Notes under the pieces: generated by a model
Told to the model about the DNA's origin: nothing
Seen by the model: the letters and a program-made list of their open reading frames with translations, nothing else
The model's database searches: none
Translations under genes and position numbers: made by a program
In this document: piece by piece, positions 9,064 to 18,614 of the stretch
Position numbering within the stretch: position 1 is the stretch's first letter
How the letters are laid out: each line of letters opens with the position of its first letter
NCBI RefSeq assembly: GCF_039511225.1
Contig: NZ_CP154261.1
Span: 372,001-436,000, forward strand
Direction: 5' to 3'
Source: Sphingobacterium multivorum
Lineage (GTDB): Bacteria > Bacteroidota > Bacteroidia > Sphingobacteriales > Sphingobacteriaceae
Length of the DNA: 64,000 bases

Positions 9064-10986
9064 TTACCATCCTGCACTTTGGACAAGATTTGGGTTGCGT
9101 CTTCTTTCATTTAAGCTCAATGGCCAAAAGTAATCCCGATCCATAAATGACCGTGTATATAATAGTGTTGTCCGATAGTAAGAGCCTTCGGATGATTGAT
9201 TGATATCCCATCCTAAAATTGGGTTGTTTAATTCTTTGACGGCATCTTTCCAACGGCGAAGATCCCAAAAACGCACACCTTCCAAAGCAAACTCATTTGT
9301 ACGTTCACGTTTGATAATTTCACGCAGCCCATCTTTGGTTGTGGGTTTGTTTGGCGCAGAAGAGTAATTTTGCCACGATTCAACAACACCTTTGAGACCA
9401 CTCCGTGTTCGGACGGCATCAATGTAGGAATAAGCCTCTGCTGATGGGCCATTTGCTTCGTTTAATGCTTCTGCGTAGTAAAGGTAGAGATTGGCTAAAC
9501 GCATGATCGGATGCCCAAATAACCGAGCTGTGTAGGCGTTACTTGCACCTACGGTACTCCGATAATTATAGTGTTTTTTTGAGGCATAGCCTGTCCAATT
9601 GAATCGTGTGGGGTCTACTTTTCCTGACGATCCCGAATATTTGAGATCAATATTGTAGGCATTCGCATCCGAACCAGCTTGTAGCATAAATACACGTCCG
9701 GCATCAAACATTAAGGTGCCATAAAATCTATTTTCCCGATTTAGATTCATCCGGGCTGTTTGTTTCCCAGCGACCAAATCATATTTATAAGCATCTGTGT
9801 TGGGAACTGTAATCAAATCGAATCTTGATGTATATGGATAAGTAATATCTTCCTCAATAGGTACACCATTGTTGGAATAGAATTTCTCCACAATATTTAA
9901 AGTCGCAGACATAAAGCCCAATAAAGTTCCGGACGTGGCGTTGGCTGTGTAGCGAGGAAGCATAAAATAACCTTGAATGGTTCCATTGGCGGTTGATTTG
10001 GTATCCAGCCATAATACTTCTGGATTATCTGTGTTTTCATTATAAGCCTCCCGGATATTCATCTGAAATTGCGTACTGGCTTGAGGTGTAAATCCTCCAG
10101 TGGGTGTCCAGGTGTGTAATTTTTTACCATGCTCGGAAGCAAAATCAATGGCCTCTTTACAGGCTTTAGCTGCCAATTGCCATTTCTCGGACGAATAACT
10201 GTGGTTGAATAGTTCCTTGCCATCGTTATTTTTAATTGAAGCTTCGGTACCAACGTTTCCGTTGAAAAGTGGACTGGCGGCATAAACCAATATCTCAGCC
10301 TTCATTGCTTTGGCGACGATTTTTGTAATGCGTCCTGTTTCACTGTTCACTGCAGTAACGTCATCCATTAAATTGGGGATGGATTCATCAATCATACTGA
10401 TAATATAGTTGAAGCATTCATCTATACTATTTCGAGGCAGCTGGGAAGATCCTGGGCTGTCATAGATAGGGATATTCTTGTCTCTGATAGGTACAGGGCC
10501 GTATTGTTTCATTAAGAGAAAATGATAGTAGGCTTTCAAAAATTTGACTTCAGAGATCCACATCTGTTTTTCTTCGTCTGTCATATCCGGTACCGACATA
10601 ATATTGTCGAGAAATGTATTGCAGTTTGTGATACCCACCCAAAGATTTGTTGCTCCATTGTTCCCGTCCCAAGCATTTAACAAGGGGTTGTCACCATTTT
10701 GGTTGCCCAAAGCAATTCTCCAATTGAAATACCCCGAATAGGTTGATTCGGAGTTTAGCCAGAATTCGTCGCCCGAAAGCCACCCTGGGTTATTGGTCAT
10801 TGAAAAGCTTTGCGGTAATTGACTATAACAGGTCACTAAATAACGCTCGGCCATTGTACGCATTGCGAATGCTTGGTCGAGTACAGGTGCATTATCTGGA
10901 ACAACATCCAGAAACTTATTACAGGAGGTCGAAAGACCTACTAACAATCCTAACACGATTATACTTTTCTTAAATCTCATTTTCAT
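9064..10986 (-). CDS. SusD/RagB-family glycan-binding lipoprotein
   Basis: Surface lipoprotein of 640 aa, longer than the usual 500-560 aa. It has lipobox Cys22 followed by NKFLDVVPDN. Family features are the N-terminal SusD-like part (RYLVTCYSQLP, FLKAYYHFLLMKQYGPVPI, IDECFNYIISMID) and the C-terminal helical part (RLANLYLYYAEALNEANG, YIDAVRTRSGLKG, IIKRERTNEFALEGVRFWDLRRWKD), ending NPNLVQSAGW. It lies 6 bp after its SusC and should form the lid of that transporter. The substrate is unknown; the extra length lies mainly in the middle and suggests a large or branched ligand. Confidence 0.95.
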   Translation of the reverse strand: MKMRFKKSIIVLGLLVGLSTSCNKFLDVVPDNAPVLDQAFAMRTMAERYLVTCYSQLPQSFSMTNNPGWLSGDEFWLNSESTYSGYFNWRIALGNQNGDNPLLNAWDGNNGATNLWVGITNCNTFLDNIMSVPDMTDEEKQMWISEVKFLKAYYHFLLMKQYGPVPIRDKNIPIYDSPGSSQLPRNSIDECFNYIISMIDESIPNLMDDVTAVNSETGRITKIVAKAMKAEILVYAASPLFNGNVGTEASIKNNDGKELFNHSYSSEKWQLAAKACKEAIDFASEHGKKLHTWTPTGGFTPQASTQFQMNIREAYNENTDNPEVLWLDTKSTANGTIQGYFMLPRYTANATSGTLLGFMSATLNIVEKFYSNNGVPIEEDITYPYTSRFDLITVPNTDAYKYDLVAGKQTARMNLNRENRFYGTLMFDAGRVFMLQAGSDANAYNIDLKYSGSSGKVDPTRFNWTGYASKKHYNYRSTVGASNAYTARLFGHPIMRLANLYLYYAEALNEANGPSAEAYSYIDAVRTRSGLKGVVESWQNYSSAPNKPTTKDGLREIIKRERTNEFALEGVRFWDLRRWKDAVKELNNPILGWDINQSSEGSYYRTTLLYTRSFMDRDYFWPLSLNERRRNPNLVQSAGW

Positions 10987-10992
10987 AGTTTC

Positions 10993-13900
10993 TTATAAAT
11001 TAGCATTGATACCAATGTTAAATACCCTTTGTAGTGGATAGTTTAGCGCATTACCACCCATTTCAGGATCCCATAATTTGAAAGAGCTAAATCGCAATAG
11101 ATTTGTTGCACTGGCATAAATACGCAGGTTTTTGAATTTGTATCGTTGCGTTAGTTTTTTGTTGAATGTGTAACCTAATTCGACTTGTTTTAAACGAAGC
11201 AGACTGCCATTACGCATCCAAAAAGTACTTTGAACTGTATTGTTGGCCATTGGCATGACGCTTAAACGAGGCCATGCTGCATAGATGTTTTTATTGTCTT
11301 CGGACCAATAGTTATTTGCCCACTCTTGGAAGACAGCGTTGGGTGATGTTTCTACACCGAATGGAGCAATCCCTCGGCTCAATGGACTGCTTGTATTATT
11401 CGTTGTTGGATTAATAAATAACGATGTTCTTCCAACTCCGCTAAAAAAGAACGAGCAGTCGAAACCCTTATAGCCTGTGCTTAAACCAAAGCCATAATTG
11501 ATTTCTGGCGTCGTAGGATAGCCTATTGGCATGCGGTCGTCGTCATTAATTAAACCGTCTCGATTAACGTCCAAGTATTTGATATCTCCACCACGGACTG
11601 TTGATCCAAATTCTTGGGCGGGACTATTATAGACTTCGTTGTCATCAATAAACAGTCGCTCCGCTATATAACCAAACTGATTGCTGACGGAAGTTCCTTG
11701 ACGTTGACGGTACGCGTTTTTATATGCCGGCTCTTCGAAGAATGCATATTCTCCTGTTGCAAAAGTGAATGTTCCTCTGCCTTGGAACCATAAATCACTG
11801 TTTACAGACTTATTGTAGACCAATTCGCCGTCAAATCCTTTACTCTTATATTCTCCAACATTGGCAAAAACAGCGGCGGTTAGACCGTTGATTGAGGATA
11901 ATGAACGTGCTTGAACGATATTGTCACGTTGTTGTTGATAAAAATCACCTGTAAATGTCAATGCGCCTTTAAATAAGCTTAAGTCAATTCCCAAGTTGGT
12001 TTGTTTGGAAATTTCCCATCGAATGTCAGGGTTGGCATACCGATTGACCACAATACCGTTGACGGTTCTACGTCCTGACTCGGCAGGTAAGCCAAAAGAA
12101 TAACCATAGTCTGTGCTATTCAGGTTGACATCCGAAAGATAGAAGAATCTCGTATCAAGTATCTGGTCATTCCCGAGAATGCCACGTGTGAAGCGAAATT
12201 TTAAATTACTGACGACCTCCTTAATTGGTTCGAAAAACTGCTCATTGGATACATTCCATGCTAAACCGAAGGAAGGAAAAAATCCCCAACGAAATTTGTC
12301 TGAAAACTTCTCCGAGCCATTGTACCCAAAAGCAAATTGAGCGTGATAACGATTATCATAGCCATAGGTGAAGCTACCAGATAAGGACACATTTCTGTTG
12401 GGAAGCGTATTGATCAGGGAAATATTATTGTCGACGGGTGTTTTGATATTATCTCGAATAGTGTTGATCAGCATGCCAAATACATTGTGCTTCTCATTAA
12501 AGGTCCGTTGATAGGAGAGCTGATTCTCCATATAGAAAACAGCGGATTGGGTTCTTTCTCCAGGAACGAAATCGAGATATTCTGTTCCTGTTTCAGGATT
12601 GATCTCACGAAAGAGCAAAGAGTTGTTTTTTGGATCGGTTCCTATTGGCTCATAATAAAACGGGTTGTACTGGCGTGATTGGGCAAAATAAGAATTTCTG
12701 CTTAGATTGAACAGTCCTCTATAATTTAGACCTTCTAAAAGAATTGTTGAAAAATCTTGTTTTAATTCCAATTGCACCTGAATATCACTCCGCTTTCTTT
12801 CCGAGTATCCGCGCATAATCTGTGCGTAAGGGTTGGCGTACTGTCCCTTATCGGCATTTCCGAAGAGTGGATGCTGAATATAGGACTGACTAGGACCGGC
12901 TTGATATACTGGAAGAAATAAAACAGGATTTGCACGAAGTGCAAGATTGTAGGCTTCTGCTCCATTTGTCGGTGGACCACTGTAATTTTGCAGATTGGCC
13001 ACGGTGCGAACCATGGCGAATGTTGATTTGGTTAAGTTGATACCAATATTGCTCCGCAGGTTCATAACTTTAAAATTAACGTTATTGTTAAAGTTGTTCA
13101 ACGCATCCATTTTAAGTAGACCATTGTCATTGGTAAAATTTCCACTCACGTTATACGTTGCAATTTGTCCACCGCCCGATACACTTAAATTGTAGTTTTG
13201 GGTTGTTGTAGTCTTCTTAGTAAGCGCATTGAGCCAATCGACTGCCGGGTAGGTGATCGGATCGTCTCCAGCAGCGGTGCGTTCAATTTTATATTGCCCA
13301 TAGGGTTCTACCCCCAAAGGGTCTCGTGTTGTAACAGCCTCATTGTACATTTTCATCCAAGTGACGGGATCCGCAAATTTCAGCGTTTGGGTAGGTGTTG
13401 ATATGCGTTGTTCGGCTCTAAAACTGATCGTTGCAGGTCCGTCACGTCCTATCTTTGTTGTCACTAAGACAACTCCGTTTGCTCCGCGAGAGCCATATAC
13501 GGCTGATGCGGTGGCATCACGTAAGATCGAAAAGTTTTCGATGTCATCAACGGGGATGCGTGCCAAATCATCTGCTGTCACCTCCATATTATCGACAAGA
13601 ATCAATGGTTTATTATTTGTTCCAAAAGTACCTACACCCCTGATGAAAAAATCGGCATTGTCGCCTCCTGGCTCTCCACTGCGTTGAAATGAAACTACAC
13701 CAGCAACTTTGCCTTGTAATGCTGCTGTAAGATTGCTTACTGGGGCACGTAATTCTTTGGGGCTAAGTGATGAAACGGAACCAATAAGGTCGCTCTTCTT
13801 GGAGCGTTGACCAAATGCTGTAACAACGACTTCGTCAATAGAACTTGATGCAGATTCTTTTAATACGATATCAAATTTTGATTTTCCGTTAACAGCAACT

Positions 13901-14592
13901 TCCTGTGGATCGTATCCAACCATTGTGAAAGTCAGGGTCGCGTTAGCGGGTACTTTTAGTACAAAAGCTCCATTGATATCTGTCGCTGTACCAAGGCCTG
14001 ATTTTCCCTTGATACTGACGCTTACACCGGTAAGTTTTCTGCCCAAGGTGTCACTGACAGAGCCTGTTACTTGAGTTTCTTGCTGCAGGTCTAAACTCTT
14101 ATTGATTATTGGCTTGCTAATAATCTTGTTAAAGGCATCTCGCCGTGGTTCATTTTTCTTCTTAATGACAATTGTTTTGTCAAAGAAATCGTAAGTAAAA
14201 TCTGCATTCTCCAGTACAATGTTTAAAACCTGCGAAAATGGCTGGTTTTTTACATCAATAGAGATGTCCTTACTGGCAGAGATTTCATTCTTCTTATAAA
14301 AGAAAGTATAGCCACTTTGTTTCTCAAGATCCTTTAAAATAACTTGAAGACTTGCATTATGCTTTTTAAGCGTAATTTGCTGTGCATAGGTATGAGCATC
14401 CACTTGGGATAGTCCTAGGCCGATCAATAAAGTGATTAAGTTGATCCTCATAAGAGATCTAGGTAATGGTCGCGCAAAAAAAGGTTTTTGTTTTTCACTT
14501 TTAAGGCTTTTATTAGGCGTCGTGTTAACGCCAAACAACCCTTCATGAAAATCCCTCTCCCTCTTCATGAACGGAGTTATTGAAAATTTCAT
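10993..14592 (-). CDS. SusC/RagA TonB-dependent transporter with STN domain
   Basis: Outer-membrane transporter of 1199 aa. A hydrophobic signal lies at about residues 47-70, an STN domain at about 72-148 (LQVILKDLEKQSGYTFFYKK), a carboxypeptidase-regulatory-like domain at about 175-246 (VTGSVSDTLGRKLTGVSVSIKG), a TonB box IDEVVVTAFG at about 252-261, and a plug with ILVDNMEV and ILRDATASAVYGSRGANGVVLV, followed by the barrel. As with the SusC at 1424-4882, about 46 residues precede the signal core. It follows a FecR gene after 162 bp and is probably the receptor that triggers that anti-sigma factor. Its SusD partner follows directly. Confidence 0.95.
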   Translation of the reverse strand: MKFSITPFMKRERDFHEGLFGVNTTPNKSLKSEKQKPFFARPLPRSLMRINLITLLIGLGLSQVDAHTYAQQITLKKHNASLQVILKDLEKQSGYTFFYKKNEISASKDISIDVKNQPFSQVLNIVLENADFTYDFFDKTIVIKKKNEPRRDAFNKIISKPIINKSLDLQQETQVTGSVSDTLGRKLTGVSVSIKGKSGLGTATDINGAFVLKVPANATLTFTMVGYDPQEVAVNGKSKFDIVLKESASSSIDEVVVTAFGQRSKKSDLIGSVSSLSPKELRAPVSNLTAALQGKVAGVVSFQRSGEPGGDNADFFIRGVGTFGTNNKPLILVDNMEVTADDLARIPVDDIENFSILRDATASAVYGSRGANGVVLVTTKIGRDGPATISFRAEQRISTPTQTLKFADPVTWMKMYNEAVTTRDPLGVEPYGQYKIERTAAGDDPITYPAVDWLNALTKKTTTTQNYNLSVSGGGQIATYNVSGNFTNDNGLLKMDALNNFNNNVNFKVMNLRSNIGINLTKSTFAMVRTVANLQNYSGPPTNGAEAYNLALRANPVLFLPVYQAGPSQSYIQHPLFGNADKGQYANPYAQIMRGYSERKRSDIQVQLELKQDFSTILLEGLNYRGLFNLSRNSYFAQSRQYNPFYYEPIGTDPKNNSLLFREINPETGTEYLDFVPGERTQSAVFYMENQLSYQRTFNEKHNVFGMLINTIRDNIKTPVDNNISLINTLPNRNVSLSGSFTYGYDNRYHAQFAFGYNGSEKFSDKFRWGFFPSFGLAWNVSNEQFFEPIKEVVSNLKFRFTRGILGNDQILDTRFFYLSDVNLNSTDYGYSFGLPAESGRRTVNGIVVNRYANPDIRWEISKQTNLGIDLSLFKGALTFTGDFYQQQRDNIVQARSLSSINGLTAAVFANVGEYKSKGFDGELVYNKSVNSDLWFQGRGTFTFATGEYAFFEEPAYKNAYRQRQGTSVSNQFGYIAERLFIDDNEVYNSPAQEFGSTVRGGDIKYLDVNRDGLINDDDRMPIGYPTTPEINYGFGLSTGYKGFDCSFFFSGVGRTSLFINPTTNNTSSPLSRGIAPFGVETSPNAVFQEWANNYWSEDNKNIYAAWPRLSVMPMANNTVQSTFWMRNGSLLRLKQVELGYTFNKKLTQRYKFKNLRIYASATNLLRFSSFKLWDPEMGGNALNYPLQRVFNIGINANL

Positions 14593-14754
14593 TAAATTCG
14601 TTTGGTTTTAATGTGTTAATAATTGAGATGTTATACGATGCTTTAATACCAATTACTACTACGGATTCTGCGCCAACAGGGTCCGTTTTTTATTGGTATT
14701 GGCAATAAGGATTTATGGTGGCAGTTTTGTATTTGTCATAATTTTAGTAATTGG

Positions 14755-15903
14755 TTATGTAATGATTAATTTAATTCGGTTATTGTCACCCACCAAAGCT
14801 TTTGTATTGAGATCCGCATAGTTGAGCAGCTGCACCAATTTATTTAAGCTTAGATTGCGGGGGATTGTACCTGTGTATTCTTCCTTGCTTTTACTTCGTT
14901 TGTAGATAATGTCAATATTATACCAGCGGGCAATTTGTTGCATGACCTCTTCTGTATTATTACCATTGAAATAAAACTGACCTTTTTTCCAACTCAATAC
15001 TTCTTCAAGATTTATGTGGCGGGAATTTAGTGTGCCATGTTGCAAAGTAGCCTGCTCATTTGGTTTTAGGTAAATAGCGGATTGTGGTATATCCTGTGCT
15101 GATACTACCACAGACCCTTCCTCTAGGGTTGTTTGGGTTCTATCTGTTTCGGGATATGCATTGACATTGAAGCGGGTTCCCAAAACCTCAATTTTCTGAC
15201 CACGTGTTTTAACAATAAATTTGCTTCTATTGATTGTTTTCTGTACGTGAAAATAGGCTTCACCCTGTAATTCAACTTCCCTGTCTCCATTGTCAAAGGA
15301 GGTTGGATAAGAGATTTTCGAATCAGCGTTTAGTGTCACCAATGTGCCATCTGATAAGGTTAGGTCATAAGTGGCACCTTTTGGCGTATACATGCTATTT
15401 TGCTGTATGCTTATTTTTCCTGTTTTAACATCATGATAGCTGATTTGTCCATTGCCATCCTTTTTTATAATAACATCGCCTGTTTGTATACTTTGATTGA
15501 GCGAAAGATGTTCGAGATCTATTCGTTTGCCATTTCCCAAGATAATGACCGCTCTTTCTTTACCGGGTGGGATTGATGCCAATTGTGCTGTGGTAGCTAA
15601 GATCTCGGGCTTTGGCCAAAACTGTATGACCGAAAAACCAATCAGCAGGATGCTGGCGGCGATAGCTATATACCGGGTTGTGCGGAGCCGTATAATTTTT
15701 CTTGCTGGATTTTGTATATCCTTGATAAGGCTCTTTTTTGCATTATTTTGAATAGCTGCGAATTCGGTCTCAGCAATGCCATTTTCGGACTGTTTTTCAA
15801 ACCAGTCAAGTAGTTCTTTTCTCTCTTGAACAGTATCCTTCCTGTTCAAGAAGACGGAAATCAGCTTGTATATTTCGTTCATTTGATTCATAACAGGTTC
15901 CAT
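14755..15903 (-). CDS. FecR-family anti-sigma factor
   Basis: Inner-membrane anti-sigma regulator of 382 aa. The N-terminal cytoplasmic region of about 75 residues carries the sigma-binding part (ELLDWFEKQSEN), followed by one membrane helix at about 77-95. The periplasmic FecR domain shows LSDGTLVTLNADSKISYPTSF, ELQGEAYFHV and VLGTRFNVNAYPETD, and a DUF4974-like end shows EEVMQQIARWYNIDIIYK. Same architecture as the FecR at 4917-6038 but clearly diverged. It should couple the STN-SusC at 10993-14592 to the sigma factor at 16032-16607. Confidence 0.93.
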   Translation of the reverse strand: MEPVMNQMNEIYKLISVFLNRKDTVQERKELLDWFEKQSENGIAETEFAAIQNNAKKSLIKDIQNPARKIIRLRTTRYIAIAASILLIGFSVIQFWPKPEILATTAQLASIPPGKERAVIILGNGKRIDLEHLSLNQSIQTGDVIIKKDGNGQISYHDVKTGKISIQQNSMYTPKGATYDLTLSDGTLVTLNADSKISYPTSFDNGDREVELQGEAYFHVQKTINRSKFIVKTRGQKIEVLGTRFNVNAYPETDRTQTTLEEGSVVVSAQDIPQSAIYLKPNEQATLQHGTLNSRHINLEEVLSWKKGQFYFNGNNTEEVMQQIARWYNIDIIYKRSKSKEEYTGTIPRNLSLNKLVQLLNYADLNTKALVGDNNRIKLIIT

Positions 15904-16031
15904 TGGAATGGTCAGTTACTATACAAGTGTGTAAAATAAGGTGGAACCTCCAGTCGAAAATGAAAAAAAGTGTCTTTTAAAATGGGTAAAAATATCGATG
16001 TAAATACTTGTCAAAAAGGTGCAGGCGTTGA

Positions 16032-16607
16032 CTAGAAGAATAGTGTAAAATGAAATAAATGGCTTGTTGCTGCTCGAAGATGCTTGATTGCTTTATTAAT
16101 GTGTTTTTCGACAGTAGACTCGCTGATATTAAGCTGCTGCGCAATAGCTTTGTTGCTCATGTAGAAGTCACGACTCAATTTAAATACTTGTCGGCATTTT
16201 TCAGGAAGGTTCTCGACTTCTTTGGCGACAATATCAATAATATAACGGTAATAGAGTTTGTCTTCTATTGCAACGGTTTCGTCTTCCAGTTCGAGCTCGT
16301 CAAAATAGAGCGATGATACCTTTAATTTTAAATTCTTGCGATAATGAGCAAGGATGAGGTATCTACAGGAGCTAAATAGGTAGGCTGGGAGAGATTCTAT
16401 TTGTTCAATCATTTCCCGATTTTTCCATACAGACATAAAAAGGTCGTGCAGTATATCTTCAGCGGCTTCACTGCTAGCAACTTTTTTTGCGATAAAAGCG
16501 ATTAAATCGGGCGTAAATAGATCATATAATACAACAAATGCTCGTTGGTCCCCTTGGCGTATAAGAGGGAGAAGCTCGTGATATTGATATGATTTTTGAC
16601 TTTTCAT
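16032..16607 (-). CDS. ECF RNA polymerase sigma factor, FecI-like
   Basis: Alternative sigma factor of 191 aa. Region 2 is visible at AFVVLYDLFTPDLIAFIAKKV and EAAEDILHDLFMSVWKNRE. Region 4 is visible at LPEKCRQVFKLSRD and NKAIAQQLNISESTVEKHINKAIKHLR. It starts with a clean ATG. It is the first gene of a minus-strand series with FecR, STN-SusC, SusD and two lipoproteins. No consensus -7 element was seen in the roughly 160 bp between it and the sulfatase gene, so its promoter may be non-housekeeping, possibly autoregulated. Confidence 0.93.
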   Translation of the reverse strand: MKSQKSYQYHELLPLIRQGDQRAFVVLYDLFTPDLIAFIAKKVASSEAAEDILHDLFMSVWKNREMIEQIESLPAYLFSSCRYLILAHYRKNLKLKVSSLYFDELELEDETVAIEDKLYYRYIIDIVAKEVENLPEKCRQVFKLSRDFYMSNKAIAQQLNISESTVEKHINKAIKHLRAATSHLFHFTLFF

Positions 16608-16768
16608 GGGTGTACTCGGGCAGTAAACTTAGTGAAAAAAATATGATTTCTTGTGACAGGAAAGATAATCTCTATTTTTAACGTGCTGACTACAGTTCTA
16701 TATTTTCAAGGAATTTATTAGTTTTTTTAGGGAATAAACGCAGCTCGCTACTCCCCAAAATCGTTGCT

Positions 16769-18208
16769 TTATTTTTTATGACCGGTTACACTTGTCAATG
16801 GGAAAATACCACTTTCAACGTGCGCTTTTTCAATCAATAGACGTAATTCTTCTACTTTCTTTGGGTTTTCCTGAGCAATATTGTGTTGTTCTGTTGGATC
16901 TTGTTTGAGATTATATAGTTCGGCTGTAGGCTGACTACTTGTAACTTTTTGTAAGATAAGTTTCCAATCTCCCTGGCGCAAGGCTTGACGTCCTCCATCT
17001 TCATGAAATTCCCAATACAGATATTGGTGCTGTTTCTGTTGCTTGTTTTTACCTAGCAGCGTTGGCAAAAATGAAATACCGTCTGTATAATGCGGTTTAT
17101 TTGCTCCGGTAAGTTCGACCATCGTAGGCATAATATCCCAAAAAGCGCCCAGATAGTTTGAAGTTTTTCCTTCGGCAACTTTACCATGCCAATACACAAT
17201 GAAAGGAGTCTTAATACCACCCTCATAGAGGTCGCGTTTGTTGCCGCGTAACCCCCCAGAGCTATTGAAAAAATTGGGATCTGCTCCGCCTTCTTTGTGC
17301 GATCCGTTGTCGCTCGTAAAAATGATAATAGTGTTATCTAATAGTTTGTTTTCGCGTAACCGATCAACAATTTGGCCAACATAAGCATCCATACGGCTTA
17401 CCATACTCGCATACATGGCATGCGGCTTTTCTACCGATGCATAACCTGGAACAGTGGCTTGCGGTCCATAGTCATTTCCTTTATATGGTTTTTCCTCAAA
17501 CCTGTTTGCATATAATTGATAATATTTGTCATCCGGACCTGATAATTCGGCGTGAGGAAGAACTGTCGGTACATAAAGGAAAAAAGGTTTCTCTTTATTT
17601 TGATCAATAAATTCCAAGGTCTTTTCTTGGATTAATGCTGGTGCATACTGTCCTTGGACTATTAAACCGTTGCTATGGAGTTCTATCCTTTCGTTATTAT
17701 GCCAGAGGTGAGTTGGGTAGTAGCGATGGGACTGTCGTTGACAGTTATAGCCATAGAATTCATCGAATCCTTTTTGATCAGGAGCACCTGTTGTATTGAC
17801 CATTCCAAGTCCCCATTTTCCAAACGCACCGGTTGTATATCCTGCCTGTTGTAGAAGCATAGCAAAAGTTTGTACAGAGTCGGCTAGCGGTTGTTGTCCT
17901 TCGGGCTCAATTTCTTTATTCCCGCGTACATAGGTGTGGCCAGTATGCTGTCCTGTCATTAAAGATGATCGTGACGGAGCGCATACAGATGTACCGGCGT
18001 AGAAGTTGTCAAATTTCATTCCTTTGGCGGCCAATGAATCGATATGCTTCGTTTCAATTTTTTGCTGACCGTATACACCAAGGTCTCCATAACCAAGATC
18101 ATCTGCCATAATAAGTACAATATTCGGTCTTTGGTCCTTCTTTTGAGCTATAGCAAGAGAGGCTAGGGTCAAAAGAAGAAATAATATAAAAGATGTTTTC
18201 ATTTGCAT
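16769..18208 (-). CDS. Secreted S1-family sulfatase (arylsulfatase type)
   Basis: Hydrolyses sulfate esters, probably on a carbohydrate, in the periplasm or at the cell surface. 479 aa with a cleavable signal (to about Ala21). The active-site signature is C-A-P-S-R with Cys76, which must be converted to formylglycine. Metal ligands are seen at Asp36-Asp37 (MADDLGYGDLG) and Asp300-Asn301 (FTSDNGSH), and catalytic Lys131 (GKWGLG) and His219 (LPHAEL) fit the family. Length and motif order are normal, so it should be active if a maturase exists elsewhere. It is a single transcription unit between an ECF-regulated locus and the LacI gene. The substrate is unknown, and no other sulfatase is present in the window. 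Confidence 0.93.
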   Translation of the reverse strand: MQMKTSFILFLLLTLASLAIAQKKDQRPNIVLIMADDLGYGDLGVYGQQKIETKHIDSLAAKGMKFDNFYAGTSVCAPSRSSLMTGQHTGHTYVRGNKEIEPEGQQPLADSVQTFAMLLQQAGYTTGAFGKWGLGMVNTTGAPDQKGFDEFYGYNCQRQSHRYYPTHLWHNNERIELHSNGLIVQGQYAPALIQEKTLEFIDQNKEKPFFLYVPTVLPHAELSGPDDKYYQLYANRFEEKPYKGNDYGPQATVPGYASVEKPHAMYASMVSRMDAYVGQIVDRLRENKLLDNTIIIFTSDNGSHKEGGADPNFFNSSGGLRGNKRDLYEGGIKTPFIVYWHGKVAEGKTSNYLGAFWDIMPTMVELTGANKPHYTDGISFLPTLLGKNKQQKQHQYLYWEFHEDGGRQALRQGDWKLILQKVTSSQPTAELYNLKQDPTEQHNIAQENPKKVEELRLLIEKAHVESGIFPLTSVTGHKK

Positions 18209-18614
18209 TCGGTTATTTCTTCAAATTAATTTTTTTCTTAGCTAAGACTGTCTATTAGTTTATACTGTCCATCAGTTTATATAGCAGTGCCACTTAATCC
18301 ATATAAAACAGTAAGATGGACCTATTTAGTTTATTTTGATAATGGTTCGTATACTTTTTAATACGTCTCTTTTAGAAAAGCATTATTCTAAAAAGAATGA
18401 GCGTTAAATTTACTCAAAATATCTTCTTGATCGCATGGGCTCGCATCCATGGAGGGCTAATAGCATTAATGAAAGAGCCTTAATTTGATAATCTGTTACT
18501 TTTTGCTGTCTACGCATACGATTGTGTAATAATTTATTGTGTGCTATCAATTGTAATCTCCGATATGTTCATATTTATTTTCTAATTTCACCCTAATTTT
18601 ATGAAAATGCTCTT
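18209..18614. other. Divergent intergenic region between sulfatase and LacI regulator
   Basis: AT-rich 406-bp stretch with no convincing open reading frame. It must hold the promoters of the sulfatase (minus) and LacI gene (plus). Around 18350-18375 is GTATACTTTTTAATACG followed by TCTCTTTTAG, which shares TAATACGT and TTTTAG with the operator proposed at 19706-19723 but with disrupted spacing. It could be a weak autoregulatory site. No clear TAnnTTTG was found. Confidence 0.4.

Noticed and set aside
16690..16760. Possible terminator of the sulfatase gene (GGGGA with TTCCC on the minus strand).
   Set aside because: Short stem with a wobble pair, long loop and no proper T run.
18345..18380. 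LacI operator before the LacI gene itself.
   Set aside because: Only scattered matches (TAATACGT, TTTTAG) with wrong spacing and no palindrome; kept as a note in the intergenic entry only.
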